From positions 146,718-210,717 of the forward strand of contig NZ_KI260539.1 in assembly GCF_000468035.1 (NCBI RefSeq): DNA of 64,000 nt, given 5' to 3'. Shown one piece after another: positions 1 to 8,805 of the stretch. A model generated the notes under the pieces. That model did no database searches. It was not told where the DNA came from and worked only from the letters and a program-made list of their open reading frames with translations. Position 1 is the first letter of the stretch, and the number at the start of each line of letters is the position of its first letter. This stretch comes from Selenomonas sp. oral taxon 892 str. F0426. Lineage in GTDB: Bacteria; Bacillota; Negativicutes; Selenomonadales; Selenomonadaceae. Position numbers and translations under genes: made by a program.

Positions 1-124
1 GAAGCTGAAAGAGAAGCGCCTTGCGGAATACAAGGCAGAGGTTCTGCAGGAGGAGCAGAAGATGCTCGATGAGATCGGCCTGCAGCTGACCATGAGAAAT
101 AGGGAATTGGAGGATGCGGTATGA
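1..124 (+). CDS. fliJ: Flagellar export chaperone FliJ, C-terminal end (partial)
   Basis: The left edge cuts this gene; reading from base 2 gives about 40 residues ending in a TGA at 122-124. The tail is a highly charged helix containing EYKAEVLQEEQKMLDEIGLQ, which resembles the C-terminal coiled coil of FliJ, the soluble component of the flagellar type III export apparatus. Its stop overlaps the ATG of the following transglycosylase (ATGA at 121-124), so the two are translationally coupled. Assignment rests on the short coiled-coil tail plus the flagellar-type neighbours. Confidence 0.7.
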   Translation, partial: KLKEKRLAEYKAEVLQEEQKMLDEIGLQLTMRNRELEDAV

Positions 125-720
125 TGGATCTTTCCGGCATCAATCAAATACAGGCACGTATTGCCGAGATTGAGGGACAGTTTTCGCTGCCCACGCAGAC
201 GATGCCCGGCATGGAATTTGCCGAACGTCTGCAGCAGGAAATCGGTAAGCACTCTGTCTCTGCCGCGCATAAGGCACATGCTGTGCAGCGTGCAGAGGCG
301 ACATCTGCGGCGCAGCATGCGGCTGCATCGACGACGGCGAACTATGCCAATCCCGAGCTCGCGCGAACGATCCATGCAGCGGCTGCCAAGTATGCAGTCG
401 ATCCGAAGCTCGTCTCAGCGGTTGCGGAGGTTGAGTCCGGCGGCGATCAAAGTGCTGTCTCTCCCGCCGGTGCAGTTGGTGTGATGCAGCTGATGCCGGA
501 TACGGCAGCAGGTCTTGGCGCGAATCCATACAACATGGAGAGCAACATCGACGGCGGTACAAAATATCTGCGAGAGATGCTTGACACCTTTGACGGCGAC
601 GTAAAGAAGGCTGTTGCTGCGTACAACGCGGGGCCGAATGCCGTGAAGGCATATGGTGGAGTCCCGCCGTATGCGGAGACGCAAGACTATGTCAATCGTG
701 TTCTGGACATCTATCGCTGA
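121..720 (+). CDS. Lytic transglycosylase, SLT domain, flagellum-associated
   Basis: This 199-residue protein has a low-complexity, Ala-rich N-terminal half and a single SLT/GEWL-fold domain from about residue 78 to the end. The catalytic glutamate is E105 in VAEVESGG. The family signatures GVMQLMP and AAYNAGPNAV follow, so it should cleave the MurNAc-GlcNAc bond of peptidoglycan. There is no obvious signal peptide. Overlap with the fliJ end and the following MotE-like gene suggests it opens the wall for the flagellar rod, perhaps exported by the flagellar apparatus; that role is inferred from position. The start is fixed by the ATGA overlap; ATG codons occur at 121 and 124. Confidence 0.9.
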   Translation: MMDLSGINQIQARIAEIEGQFSLPTQTMPGMEFAERLQQEIGKHSVSAAHKAHAVQRAEATSAAQHAAASTTANYANPELARTIHAAAAKYAVDPKLVSAVAEVESGGDQSAVSPAGAVGVMQLMPDTAAGLGANPYNMESNIDGGTKYLREMLDTFDGDVKKAVAAYNAGPNAVKAYGGVPPYAETQDYVNRVLDIYR

Positions 721-769
721 GCCAGTGTAGGTTATATAATTCTTTTTGGGGAAGAGGGAAGGGAATTCC

Positions 770-1327
770 ATGCGGAAGATATTGAAGACCCTATTCGGAC
801 TTGTCTTACTCCTCGTATTGGTCGCGGGAGGTTTTGCACTCGGGGTCTATCTCCGACTCTTTGACACGCAAGAGCTCAATGAAGAATACGCGCTTCATGA
901 GCTTCCGATTGTTGGGGAATACTTTGTACCGCCGACGGAGGAGGAGACGACGACTGTCTCTGCACCTTCCTCAACATCTGCAGCGGCACCTGCGGCTGCA
1001 GCTTCGAGAAAGGCTCCAGAGACGGTGAAAATTACACCGGAGGAGATTGCAAAGCAGCAGGCAGAACGCGAAGCGGCAGAGAAAAAACGTGTGACGAAGC
1101 TCGCACGCCTTTACAATGACATGAAAGCGGCGGATGCGGCAAAGGTCATGGAAGCGCTGGACGTCGACCTCTGCATCGCCATTTTGCAGCGCATGGATGA
1201 GGGGAATGCTGCGAAGATCATGGCGGCATTCGAACCCGATCGTGCGGCAGAGATCACACAGATCATCTATGAGGGCGTACCGCAGCGGGCCGCAAAGGCA
1301 CGAAATGCAGCAGCGGACAATAAATAA
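770..1327 (+). CDS. MotE-like flagellar protein (MgtE N-terminal-like domain)
   Basis: The 185-residue protein starts at ATG 770, with GGGAAGGG just upstream; an in-frame TTG at 746 lacks a site. It has one N-terminal membrane segment (about residues 5-24), a Pro/Ala/Thr-rich linker, a charged helix and a C-terminal domain. That domain repeats the motif KAADAAKVMEAL / MDEGNAAKIMAAF, typical of the MgtE intracellular N domain as found in FliG-like and MotE proteins. MotE proteins chaperone the stator MotC in other bacteria. Position after fliJ and the transglycosylase supports a flagellar role. It is followed by a strong terminator, so it probably ends the flagellar transcript. Confidence 0.75.
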   Translation: MRKILKTLFGLVLLLVLVAGGFALGVYLRLFDTQELNEEYALHELPIVGEYFVPPTEEETTTVSAPSSTSAAAPAAAASRKAPETVKITPEEIAKQQAEREAAEKKRVTKLARLYNDMKAADAAKVMEALDVDLCIAILQRMDEGNAAKIMAAFEPDRAAEITQIIYEGVPQRAAKARNAAADNK

Positions 1328-1355
1328 GGGAATCGTAACATAGCGACGGAGAGAG

Positions 1356-1393
1356 CCTGCGAAGCAGCTGAAAAGCATACTTCGCAGGTTTTT
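1356..1393 (+). terminator. Rho-independent terminator after the flagellar cluster
   Basis: A perfect 9-bp stem, CCTGCGAAG (1356-1364) pairing with CTTCGCAGG (1380-1388), is followed by TTTTT. Confidence 0.85.
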
Positions 1394-1427
1394 AGGAATC
1401 ACTGATAAAATTTTATCAGTGATTCCT
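1394..1427. repeat. 34-bp perfect palindrome without a loop
   Basis: Bases 1394-1427 are fully self-complementary (17-bp arms meeting at AAAATTTT, core ACTGATAAAATTTTATCAGT). It lies directly behind the terminator at 1356-1393 and 18 bases before the ribosome site of the amidase gene. It could be an operator for the amidase, or part of a bidirectional terminator. No T-run follows on either side. Confidence 0.6.
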
Positions 1428-1458
1428 TTCTCCGTCTGTTCTTTGGGAGGGCAGGCTC

Positions 1459-2610
1459 TTGGGCCGTACATATTTTCTGCTGACCATGTTTCTGGTCGCG
1501 CTGCTCGGGGCGTCTTTTGCCGTGCACCCCGTGGAAGCGGCATTCAGTGATCACGCAAAAGAGCTGACGAAGGTCACAGGGGTGCGCATCGGCAAGGCGG
1601 ATGGGAGTGTTCGCATTGTCGTGGACTCGGATCGCCCCATATCGTATAAGCAGAGTGTCCTGTCAAATCCGACACGGATTGTACTGGATTTGCAGAATGC
1701 GTGGATTGCTCCGGAGGCAAAGAAGAATACTGCTGTGGACTCGCCGCTCGTCTCAGCTGTGCGCGTTGCTCAGTTTGATGCAACGACGGTTCGCATCGTG
1801 GTGGAGACCTCTGTGGGCAAAGGAGGCTGGCGCCTCTTTTCCCTCACTGGGGAAAAGCCGCGCATCGTCATGGACTTTGGCAAGCCGCCCGCCGGTGGAA
1901 AACCGGCAAAGCCTGTGCAGGAGGCAAAGAAGCCGGTACCAGTGCAGCCACCCGCATCAGAAAAGGATAACGAGGTCGAAGAGGAAGAACATGACTCCGA
2001 GCGACTCGAGCGTGACTTGTCGGCGATCACGGGGATGAAGGGCCGCCTGATCGCCATTGATCCGGGGCACGGAGGAAGTGATTCAGGCGCGATTGGGCCG
2101 ACGGGCATTATGGAGAAGTCGGTGACGCTGCGCGTTAGCCGTGAACTCAAGCGGCTGCTCGAGGCAGAGGGCGCCAAGGTCGTTCTCACGCGTACAGGAG
2201 ATACGGAGGTCTCATCAAAGGGCTCGGGTGCGACTGCAGTCGAGGAACTGGAGGCACGCTGTGAGGTCGCCAATCGTGCCAATGCAGACATCTTTCTCTC
2301 GATTCATGCAGATGCCTTTACGAATCGTGAGGTGAAGGGGACGACGGCGTATTACTACACCAAGGGGACAAAGCAGTCTAAACGCCTTGCTGACAGTGTG
2401 CGCATGGCACTTATCGACGCCATTGGGACACTCGACCGCGGCACGCAGACGAGCAATTTCTACGTCGTGAAGCATACAGATATGCCTGCAATCCTCGTGG
2501 AGATCTCCTTTATTTCGAATCCAGATGAGGAAAAGATGATGAACAGCGAGGCTGGCATCAAGAAGATCGCACAGGGGATTGCGGACGGCATTGCTGATTT
2601 CTTTGGGTGA
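1459..2610 (+). CDS. Secreted N-acetylmuramoyl-L-alanine amidase (AMIN + Amidase_3)
   Basis: The protein (383 residues) starts at TTG 1459, eight bases after GGGAGG. It has a signal peptide ending near VEA-A (about residue 28), an AMIN domain (about 36-130), an acidic Pro/Lys linker with a run of glutamates, and a C-terminal zinc amidase domain (about 195-383). Zinc ligands are visible in IDPGHGGSD, in the Glu of GIMEKSVT and in FLSIHADAF; the catalytic Glu is in LVEISFISN. It should cut the amide bond between MurNAc and the stem peptide, as in AmiC/CwlD-type enzymes, probably during cell separation. It appears monocistronic or grouped with the MATE gene 23 bases downstream. Confidence 0.93.
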   Translation: MGRTYFLLTMFLVALLGASFAVHPVEAAFSDHAKELTKVTGVRIGKADGSVRIVVDSDRPISYKQSVLSNPTRIVLDLQNAWIAPEAKKNTAVDSPLVSAVRVAQFDATTVRIVVETSVGKGGWRLFSLTGEKPRIVMDFGKPPAGGKPAKPVQEAKKPVPVQPPASEKDNEVEEEEHDSERLERDLSAITGMKGRLIAIDPGHGGSDSGAIGPTGIMEKSVTLRVSRELKRLLEAEGAKVVLTRTGDTEVSSKGSGATAVEELEARCEVANRANADIFLSIHADAFTNREVKGTTAYYYTKGTKQSKRLADSVRMALIDAIGTLDRGTQTSNFYVVKHTDMPAILVEISFISNPDEEKMMNSEAGIKKIAQGIADGIADFFG

Positions 2611-2633
2611 TATTTTAGAGAGGGAGTGAGAAA

Positions 2634-4001
2634 GTGCAGGAGGTTCATGGCTATCCGGCGCGTGCACGCCAGTTCTTCATTGTGCTCCTCCCGATCCTTG
2701 TTACGCAAGTCTCTCTTATGGCTCCGGGATTCTTCAACACTGTTATGGCGGGGCATATCAGCAAGGAAGATCTTGCGGGTATTGCCGTCGGGGCAAGCAT
2801 CTTCTTTCCTGTGTTCGGAGCTTTTATGGGGTTGGTCTCGGGACTGACTCCCATCATTGCACAGCATTATGGCGCACGCCGCATACGGGAGATTCGGAGC
2901 GTTGTTCAGCAGAGTTTCTACTGGGCGACGCTTCTTGCCGTACTCATGCTGCTCGTCGGTGTGCTTACCGTTCCGCATCTCGTGCGTGCGCTCGCGCTCG
3001 AACCTGTGGTGGAGCGGATTACGATGGAGTACCTCTCCTATATTGCGCTTGGACTCATCCCCGTTGCGCCCGCGATCGTTCTGCGCAACTTCATCGATGC
3101 GCATGGGCGGACGCGCCTCACGATGTATATCACAATGACAACGATCCCGATCAACATTGTTCTCAACTATATCTTTATGTACGGCGTATGCGGGATCCAG
3201 CCCCTCGGCGGACCGGGCGCGGGGCTGGGGGCGGCATTGAGCTACGGTGTGTTTCTCGTGCTGAACAGCATTGTTGTCCTGCGGATGAAACAGTTTGCAC
3301 GGTATCATGTCTTTGCGCGTCCGCCGCGGCCGATCCCGCGCGACTGGTGGAAAATGCTCGCCATCTGTGTGCCCATCGGACTCACGGTATTCTGCGAACA
3401 GAGCATCTTCGGCGCCGTGGGACTCCTCATGGCATCGTACGGGACTACTGTGGTCGCGGCACACCAGGCAGCGATGAACTTCACCACCATTGTCTATATG
3501 CTGCCGCTCTCCGTTTCCATGGCGATCACGATCCTCGTGGGGTACGAGGTCGGCGGCGGTCGTGAGAATGGAGCGCGCGCCTACATTCGTCTCAGCCGCG
3601 TGCTGACCCTCGTCGTCGTCGGCGTGATCGCTCTCGTACTTGCGGCGATGCGCGACTCTGTTGCGGCGCTCTACACGACGAATCCGGAGGTGCAGGAACT
3701 CCTGCGCGTATTCCTGCTCTATGCGCTCGTCATGCAGTTCAGCGACTGCGTCAATGCGCCGCTGCAGGGAGCGCTGCGTGGGTACAAGGATGTCACGGTC
3801 ACGTTCTGGCTTGCCGTGCTCTCATTCTGGGGGATCGGACTGCCGAGCGGCTACGTGCTCGCGGGTTGGACGGAACTCGGCCCCTATGGTTACTGGGCGG
3901 GGCTGAATGGCGGTATCATCGTCGGCGCGGTTTTGCTCATGGTTCGTCTGCGCGTCATCGAGAACCGTATGCGTCATGCAAAGCTTGCGGGCAGTTCGTG
4001 A
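2634..4001 (+). CDS. MATE-family multidrug/cation antiporter
   Basis: The product (455 residues) starts at GTG 2634, seven bases after AGGGAG. About twelve hydrophobic segments form two MatE repeats. N-terminal hallmarks are QVSLMAPGFFNTVMAGHISKE-like and a conserved GxxxGLTPIIAQHYGA segment; the second repeat contains SIFGAVGLLMASYGTTVVAAHQ-like sequence. The family exports cationic drugs in exchange for Na+ or H+; the substrate here cannot be read from sequence. It resembles the NorM branch more than DinF. It follows the amidase closely, but nothing else indicates functional linkage. Confidence 0.9.
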   Translation: MQEVHGYPARARQFFIVLLPILVTQVSLMAPGFFNTVMAGHISKEDLAGIAVGASIFFPVFGAFMGLVSGLTPIIAQHYGARRIREIRSVVQQSFYWATLLAVLMLLVGVLTVPHLVRALALEPVVERITMEYLSYIALGLIPVAPAIVLRNFIDAHGRTRLTMYITMTTIPINIVLNYIFMYGVCGIQPLGGPGAGLGAALSYGVFLVLNSIVVLRMKQFARYHVFARPPRPIPRDWWKMLAICVPIGLTVFCEQSIFGAVGLLMASYGTTVVAAHQAAMNFTTIVYMLPLSVSMAITILVGYEVGGGRENGARAYIRLSRVLTLVVVGVIALVLAAMRDSVAALYTTNPEVQELLRVFLLYALVMQFSDCVNAPLQGALRGYKDVTVTFWLAVLSFWGIGLPSGYVLAGWTELGPYGYWAGLNGGIIVGAVLLMVRLRVIENRMRHAKLAGSS

Positions 4002-4193
4002 TCGTTTTCTTCTATGAACAGATAGATAATGGAGATTCTTTATCGTGCAGCATCCGAAATAACCTATTGAATTTCTTGTAAAACATGCTATTATGTACGA
4101 CATGGGGAGAATGTACTCACGATAATTTTTCATGGGGGAAAATACATAGATATGTGATTTTTTTCACTATCGAGACAAGGAGTGGGGTTAAAT

Positions 4194-5480
4194 ATGGCAG
4201 ATCAGAAACACATTGTCATCGTCGGAGCTGGTTTTGGAGGCGTGACCCTCGCCAAAGAGCTTGCCAAGGAAAATGTGCGTGTTACTCTTGTGGATCGGCA
4301 TAACTATCATCTGTTTCAGCCGCTGCTCTATCAGGTGAGTACGGCAGTACTTTCAGCCTCGGAGATTGCGTACCCAACACGCCAATTCTTCAAGAACAAC
4401 CCGAATGTAAATTTCTATATGTCCAAAGCACTGGACATCGATCAGGATCGCCGTGTACTCATCACGAAGCACGGCGAGATCTCCTATGACTATCTAGTGC
4501 TCGCGGCCGGTGCGACAACAAACTTCTTCGGCAACAAGAGCGTTGAGCGCAATTCCTATGCGATGAAGACGCTGCAGGAGGCGATTGCACTGCGCGGTCA
4601 TTTCATCCATGAGTTCGAGCGTGCCGCGCGCAAGTCAGGGCCAGATCAGCGCGAGGCGCGTCAGCGTCATCTGAACTTTGTCATTGTCGGCGGCGGAGCG
4701 ACGGGCATCGAGATGGCGGGGGCATTGATGGAGCTCATTGAGGTCTTCAAAAAGGAGTTCCATACGATTGACTTCAATGAGGTTCACGTTATGCTTCTTG
4801 AGGCGATGGGGACGGTTCTCCCCATGGTGCCGCCAGATCTGCAGCAGCATACGATCGATGTTCTGCGCAAACGAGGCGTGGATGTCCGTCTTAACACAGC
4901 CGTCACGGAGTACGACGGCAACGATCTAACACTTGGAAATGGCGAGATCATTCCGACCAAGACGGTGATCTGGGCGGCAGGTGTGCGTGCACAGGGCTTT
5001 ATCAAGAATTGCGGCAGCGAGGTGGATCGTGCGGGGCGCGTGATTGTCGAGGAGAATCTGCTTGTCAAGGGCAGTGACCGCGTGTTTGCCATCGGCGACT
5101 GTGCAAACTTCCAGCATGGCGGCTTGGAGCGCCCGCTTCCAACCGTTGCACCTGTGGCGACCCAACAGGCTGTGCTGGCTAAAAAGAATATCATGGCACT
5201 GATTGCAGGCAAAACGCCCGATCAGCTTTCAAAGTTTACGTATCATGATGTGGGGGCGATGGCGACGATCGGAAAAGGCGAGGCCGTCATGGAGGGGCCG
5301 ATCCCTGGGCTTGGGATTGTGATGAAGGCAAAGGGCTTCATCGCATGGTTTGCCTGGATGGTCGTTCACCTCATCCGCCTCGCAGGAAAGTATGCGGATT
5401 TCACAGTCTCCATCAAGTGGATCTGGAATTTCTTCTTCGGCACCCGTCTCGCACGCATCATTCACAGTAAATTGGAGTAA
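4194..5480 (+). CDS. ndh: Type II NADH dehydrogenase (NDH-2)
   Basis: The protein (428 residues) starts at ATG 4194, with AAGGAG at 4177-4182; an in-frame GTG at 4182 overlaps that site and is less likely. There are two Rossmann dinucleotide motifs: VGAGFGG near the N-terminus (FAD) and IVGGGATGIEMAG around residue 165 (NADH). The quinone-site segment FQPLLYQVSTAVLS and the FAD-binding VFAIGDCA with PTVAPVATQQA complete the family set. Amphipathic C-terminal helices (AWFAWMVVHLIRLAG) anchor it to the membrane. It oxidises NADH with menaquinone without pumping protons. The upstream region (4002-4193) is AT-rich and probably holds its promoter. Confidence 0.92.
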   Translation: MADQKHIVIVGAGFGGVTLAKELAKENVRVTLVDRHNYHLFQPLLYQVSTAVLSASEIAYPTRQFFKNNPNVNFYMSKALDIDQDRRVLITKHGEISYDYLVLAAGATTNFFGNKSVERNSYAMKTLQEAIALRGHFIHEFERAARKSGPDQREARQRHLNFVIVGGGATGIEMAGALMELIEVFKKEFHTIDFNEVHVMLLEAMGTVLPMVPPDLQQHTIDVLRKRGVDVRLNTAVTEYDGNDLTLGNGEIIPTKTVIWAAGVRAQGFIKNCGSEVDRAGRVIVEENLLVKGSDRVFAIGDCANFQHGGLERPLPTVAPVATQQAVLAKKNIMALIAGKTPDQLSKFTYHDVGAMATIGKGEAVMEGPIPGLGIVMKAKGFIAWFAWMVVHLIRLAGKYADFTVSIKWIWNFFFGTRLARIIHSKLE

Positions 5481-5483
5481 TAC

Positions 5484-5512
5484 TTGCACCCTGTGCTGTT
5501 TTATGCTATACT
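5484..5512 (+). promoter_or_regulatory. Sigma-A type promoter for rpmE
   Basis: TTGCAC (5484-5489) and TATACT (5507-5512) are separated by exactly 17 bases. Transcription would start near 5519, giving a leader of about 110 bases before rpmE. Confidence 0.75.
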
Positions 5513-5519
5513 TGCGCGG

Positions 5520-5616
5520 TAATGAACGCAGGGCGTTTGTTTCCATGACTCGTTCTCGGCAAGACAGCCGAGTTCAACCAAGCGTGCACAAGCGTGCTTG
5601 TATCCGGCAAAAGAAA
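5520..5616 (+). ncRNA. Structured 5' leader of rpmE (candidate ribosomal-protein leader)
   Basis: The leader between the promoter and the rpmE ribosome site can form AACGC/GCGTT (5525-5529 with 5533-5537) and CTCGGC/GCCGAG (5555-5560 with 5567-5572), and carries a direct repeat AAGCGTGC near 5580-5600. Leaders of L31 genes are autoregulatory in several bacterial groups. That this is such an element is inference only. Confidence 0.3.
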
Positions 5617-5630
5617 CGAGGTGTATTTAC

Positions 5631-5831
5631 ATGAAAGAAGGCATTCATCCCGAGTTCTTCGAGGCGACGGTGACGTGTGGCTGCGGCAATACGTTCACGA
5701 CCGGCTCGACGAAGCAGGATCTGCGTATCGACGTCTGCTCGAAGTGCCATCCGTTCTTCACGGGGCGTCAGCGCGACGTTCAGGCGGGCGGACGCATCGA
5801 GAAGTTCCAGAAGCGTTACGCGCGAAAATAG
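5631..5831 (+). CDS. rpmE: Ribosomal protein L31 (zinc-binding, C+ form)
   Basis: This 66-residue protein starts at ATG 5631 after an ACGAGGTG site; upstream in-frame starts would add a non-homologous extension. Full-length L31 is recognisable from [37 protein letters not shown] and a basic end (FQKRYARK). The four zinc cysteines are present (C16, C18, C36, C39), so it is the zinc-containing form rather than the zinc-starvation paralogue. Its own promoter lies upstream and a terminator follows, so it is probably transcribed alone. Confidence 0.95.
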   Translation: MKEGIHPEFFEATVTCGCGNTFTTGSTKQDLRIDVCSKCHPFFTGRQRDVQAGGRIEKFQKRYARK

Positions 5832-5884
5832 CAGCGTAGGTGAGGCGCACTGCGCCTTGCCTCTTCGCCGCACGACAACAGGGA

Positions 5885-5924
5885 GAGGCTATTGTACGAG
5901 AGATCGTGCAATAGCCTCTTTTTT
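5885..5924 (+). terminator. Rho-independent terminator after rpmE
   Basis: A 15-bp stem with one G-T pair (5885-5899 with 5904-5918) and a GAGA loop is followed by TTTTTT. Confidence 0.9.
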
Positions 5925-5943
5925 GATATAGTAAGGAAATCCT

Positions 5944-6858
5944 ATGCCAAAGAAAATAACTGACCTTGCGGTCGGCGGGCAGGCGGTCATTGAGGGGGTC
6001 ATGATGCGCGATGCTGCAAAGACCGCGACCGCCGTGCGCCTTCCGAATGGAGAGATCGAGGTGGAGACGCATTCCGTCACCTCCATTCGCGACCGCTATC
6101 CCGTGCTGAACTTGCCGCTCATCCGTGGTTCCGTCATCATGGTGGAGTCCCTCGTTATCGGCATGCGTGCCCTCTCGTTCTCTGCACAGGCGGCGGGCGA
6201 GGAGGATGAGCAGATGACAAAGAAGGAGATTGCGATGACAATCATCTTCGCGCTCGTTCTCGCAAGTGTACTCTTCATTATCATTCCGACGGGAGCAGCA
6301 CATCTCGCGGCGGCGTATACGGATGATCCCATCGTTTTCAATCTGATCGAGGGCGGCATTCGTCTCGCGGTGTTTCTCCTCTACATCTGGGGGATCTCGT
6401 TCATGGACGGTATTCGCCGTGTTTTCCAGTATCATGGCGCGGAGCACAAGACCATCCACTGCTATGAGGCGGGGCAGGCGCTGACGGTGGAGAATGTGCA
6501 GGCATTTCCACGCCTGCATCCGCGCTGCGGTACAAATTTTTTACTGATCGTTATGGTCGTCGCTATTGTTTTTCATGTGTTCTTCGGCTGGCCCGACCTC
6601 TGGCTGCGCATCCTCTCCCGACTCGCCGTGCTGCCGATCGTTGCGGGCGTTTCCTACGAGATCATTCGGTTTGCAGGACGCAGCGAGAACCGCCTCATCC
6701 ACATCTTGATTGCGCCGGGGCTGTGGCTGCAGTATCTGACGACGCGCCCGCCCGCCGATGAGATGGTTGAGGTCGCGATTGAAAGCCTCAAGGCAGTACT
6801 CCCGCCTGAGGATATCCCAGAAGGCAGTGGAAACTATCGAAAGGAAGTAACGTGTTAA
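5944..6858 (+). CDS. DUF1385 (YqhQ-like) membrane protein
   Basis: The protein (304 residues) starts at ATG 5944. The DUF1385 signature is clear: [12 protein letters not shown] near the start, then [15 protein letters not shown], a conserved [10 protein letters not shown], and VAGVSYEI with several membrane segments. The family has no established biochemical function. Here, as in many Firmicutes, it lies directly before prfA and prmC. Its stop overlaps the prfA GTG by 7 bases (6852-6858), indicating translational coupling within one operon. Confidence 0.9.
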   Translation: MPKKITDLAVGGQAVIEGVMMRDAAKTATAVRLPNGEIEVETHSVTSIRDRYPVLNLPLIRGSVIMVESLVIGMRALSFSAQAAGEEDEQMTKKEIAMTIIFALVLASVLFIIIPTGAAHLAAAYTDDPIVFNLIEGGIRLAVFLLYIWGISFMDGIRRVFQYHGAEHKTIHCYEAGQALTVENVQAFPRLHPRCGTNFLLIVMVVAIVFHVFFGWPDLWLRILSRLAVLPIVAGVSYEIIRFAGRSENRLIHILIAPGLWLQYLTTRPPADEMVEVAIESLKAVLPPEDIPEGSGNYRKEVTC

Positions 6859-7916
6859 GCAAACTGAATGCCGTTGCGGATAAATATCATGAGCTAGAGG
6901 CACTTCTCAGCGATCCCTCTGTGATGGCGGATATGGAAAAGTGGCAGCGCTATACGCGCGAGCATGCGGCGCTTACACCGATCATCGAGGCGTACGACGC
7001 CTATCGACAGGCGCTCGCGACCATCGAAGAGGATAAGGAGATGCTCGCTGAGGCGGATGCCGAGATGAAGGAAATGCTCGCCGAGGAGATTGCAGAGGCA
7101 GAGGCAGAGCGTGATCGTCTCGCGGAACAGATGCCGATCCTTCTCCTTCCGCGCGACCCGAACGATGATAAGAATGTCATCGTCGAGATACGCGGCGGCG
7201 TGGGCGGGGAGGAGGCGGCGCTCTTTGCTGCGAGCCTTTTTCGGATGTATGCGCGTTATGCCGAGCGGCAGGGCTGGCGGACGGAGATTCTCAGCAGCAA
7301 TCCAACCGAGATCGGCGGCTTTAAGGAGGTTTCCTTTCTTGTCAATGGTGCAGGCGCATACAGCCGTCTGAAATACGAGAGCGGGACGCACCGCGTGCAG
7401 CGCATCCCCGTCACGGAGTCGGGGGGGCGTATCCATACATCCGCTGTCACAGTCGCAGTGCTCCCCGAGGCGGAGGAGGTCGAGGTCACGGTCGATCCGA
7501 ATGATCTGCGCATCGACACCTACTGTGCCTCAGGCGCCGGCGGACAGTATGTCAACCGTACGGAGACGGCGATCCGCATCACGCATATCCCGACGGGCAT
7601 TGTTGTGCAGTGCCAGGATGAAAAGTCCCAGCTCAAGAATCGTGAGAAGGCGATGAAGGTACTCCGTGCACGACTCTATGACCGTGCACAGCAGGAGCAG
7701 GCGGATGCTGTTGCTGCCGATCGGCGCAGCCAGGTCGGTTCGGGTGACCGCAGTGAGCGCATCCGCACGTATAATTTTCCGCAGGGGCGCGTGACCGATC
7801 ACCGCATTGGGCTGACACTTTACAAGATCGATGCGGTTCTCGATGGTGAACTCGATGAAATCCTTGCGGGACTCATCACAGCGGATCAGGCAGAGCGTCT
7901 GAAACAGGTGAACTGA
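6852..7916 (+). CDS. prfA: Peptide chain release factor 1
   Basis: This 354-residue protein starts at GTG 6852, after AAGGAAG and overlapping the previous gene. It has an N-terminal acidic coiled domain (to about residue 95), a stop-codon recognition loop [14 protein letters not shown] (PxT at 186-188, the RF1 type reading UAG/UAA) and the peptidyl-tRNA hydrolysis motif GGQ at 230-232. It terminates translation on the ribosome. The TGA overlaps the ATG of prmC, whose product methylates the GGQ glutamine, a classic functional pairing. Confidence 0.97.
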   Translation: MLSKLNAVADKYHELEALLSDPSVMADMEKWQRYTREHAALTPIIEAYDAYRQALATIEEDKEMLAEADAEMKEMLAEEIAEAEAERDRLAEQMPILLLPRDPNDDKNVIVEIRGGVGGEEAALFAASLFRMYARYAERQGWRTEILSSNPTEIGGFKEVSFLVNGAGAYSRLKYESGTHRVQRIPVTESGGRIHTSAVTVAVLPEAEEVEVTVDPNDLRIDTYCASGAGGQYVNRTETAIRITHIPTGIVVQCQDEKSQLKNREKAMKVLRARLYDRAQQEQADAVAADRRSQVGSGDRSERIRTYNFPQGRVTDHRIGLTLYKIDAVLDGELDEILAGLITADQAERLKQVN

Positions 7917-8794
7917 TGGCGGATGTTGTTTGGACGATTCAGCGGCTCCTTACGTGGACGACGGATTTCTTCGGAGAGCGTGGCATCGAAAACCCGCGCC
8001 TTGACGCGGAGGTTTTGCTCTCTGCTGTCCTTGGCAGAGATCGGATGTATCTCTACGTGCATTTTGATGAGCCGCTCGAGGCTGAGGAGCTTGCGCGCTT
8101 TCGTGCATATGTCAAGGACCGGGCGGCGCATATGCCGCTTGCCTATGTGCTTGGCACGCGTGAGTTTATGGGGTTGGATTTTCGTGTGACGCGCGATACT
8201 CTCATCCCACGTCCGGATACCGAGGTGCTCGTGGAGTGTGCCGTGGACTTTCTGCGCACGCGCGCATCAGCAGGAGCAGGTGATCTCTGCATCGCCGATA
8301 TCGGTACGGGGACAGGCGCAATTGCACTCTCTGTCCTTCACTATACGGAGGGGGCGCATGCAGATGCCGTGGATATCTCATCTGCTGCCGCCGCGGTTGC
8401 ACGTGAGAATGCAGAGCGCCTGGGCCTTGCGGAGCGTATTGATGTTCATGTGGGGGATCTCGCTGCGCCGCTCATGGGTCGTATGTATGATATGATTTTG
8501 TCGAATCCGCCCTATATTCCAACGGCGGATATTGGAACTCTTATGCCGGAGGTACGAGGCTACGAACCTCATCTTGCGCTCGACGGTGGTGCCGACGGTC
8601 TGGACTTTTACCGTCGCCTGATGGTGAACATTCCTGCGATGCTGAGGGATGGTGGTGCAATCGCCGTTGAGGTCGGAATCGGCGAGGCGCATGATGTTGC
8701 GGCATTGATGGAGACACATCCGCGCATTGTGCGGACGGAGACGATGAGGGATCTCGGCGGGATTGAGCGCGTGGTGATGGGCCATACGGAGTGA
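7916..8794 (+). CDS. prmC: Release factor glutamine methyltransferase PrmC
   Basis: The 292-residue protein starts at ATG 7916, overlapping the prfA stop by one base. The SAM-binding motif is IADIGTGTGAIAL (near residues 126-138), and NPPY at 197-200 is the catalytic motif that positions the target glutamine. The N-terminal helical substrate domain contains PLAYVLGTREFMGLDF. It methylates the GGQ glutamine of RF1 and RF2. It is followed after a short gap by the Sua5-type gene, a common arrangement. Confidence 0.96.
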   Translation: MADVVWTIQRLLTWTTDFFGERGIENPRLDAEVLLSAVLGRDRMYLYVHFDEPLEAEELARFRAYVKDRAAHMPLAYVLGTREFMGLDFRVTRDTLIPRPDTEVLVECAVDFLRTRASAGAGDLCIADIGTGTGAIALSVLHYTEGAHADAVDISSAAAAVARENAERLGLAERIDVHVGDLAAPLMGRMYDMILSNPPYIPTADIGTLMPEVRGYEPHLALDGGADGLDFYRRLMVNIPAMLRDGGAIAVEVGIGEAHDVAALMETHPRIVRTETMRDLGGIERVVMGHTE

Positions 8795-8805
8795 GGAGGG
8801 AAAGC

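Noticed and set aside
2460-3464. A 334-codon minus-strand open frame across the amidase end and MATE gene
   Set aside because: The product is a charged, His/Arg-rich antisense shadow without domains.
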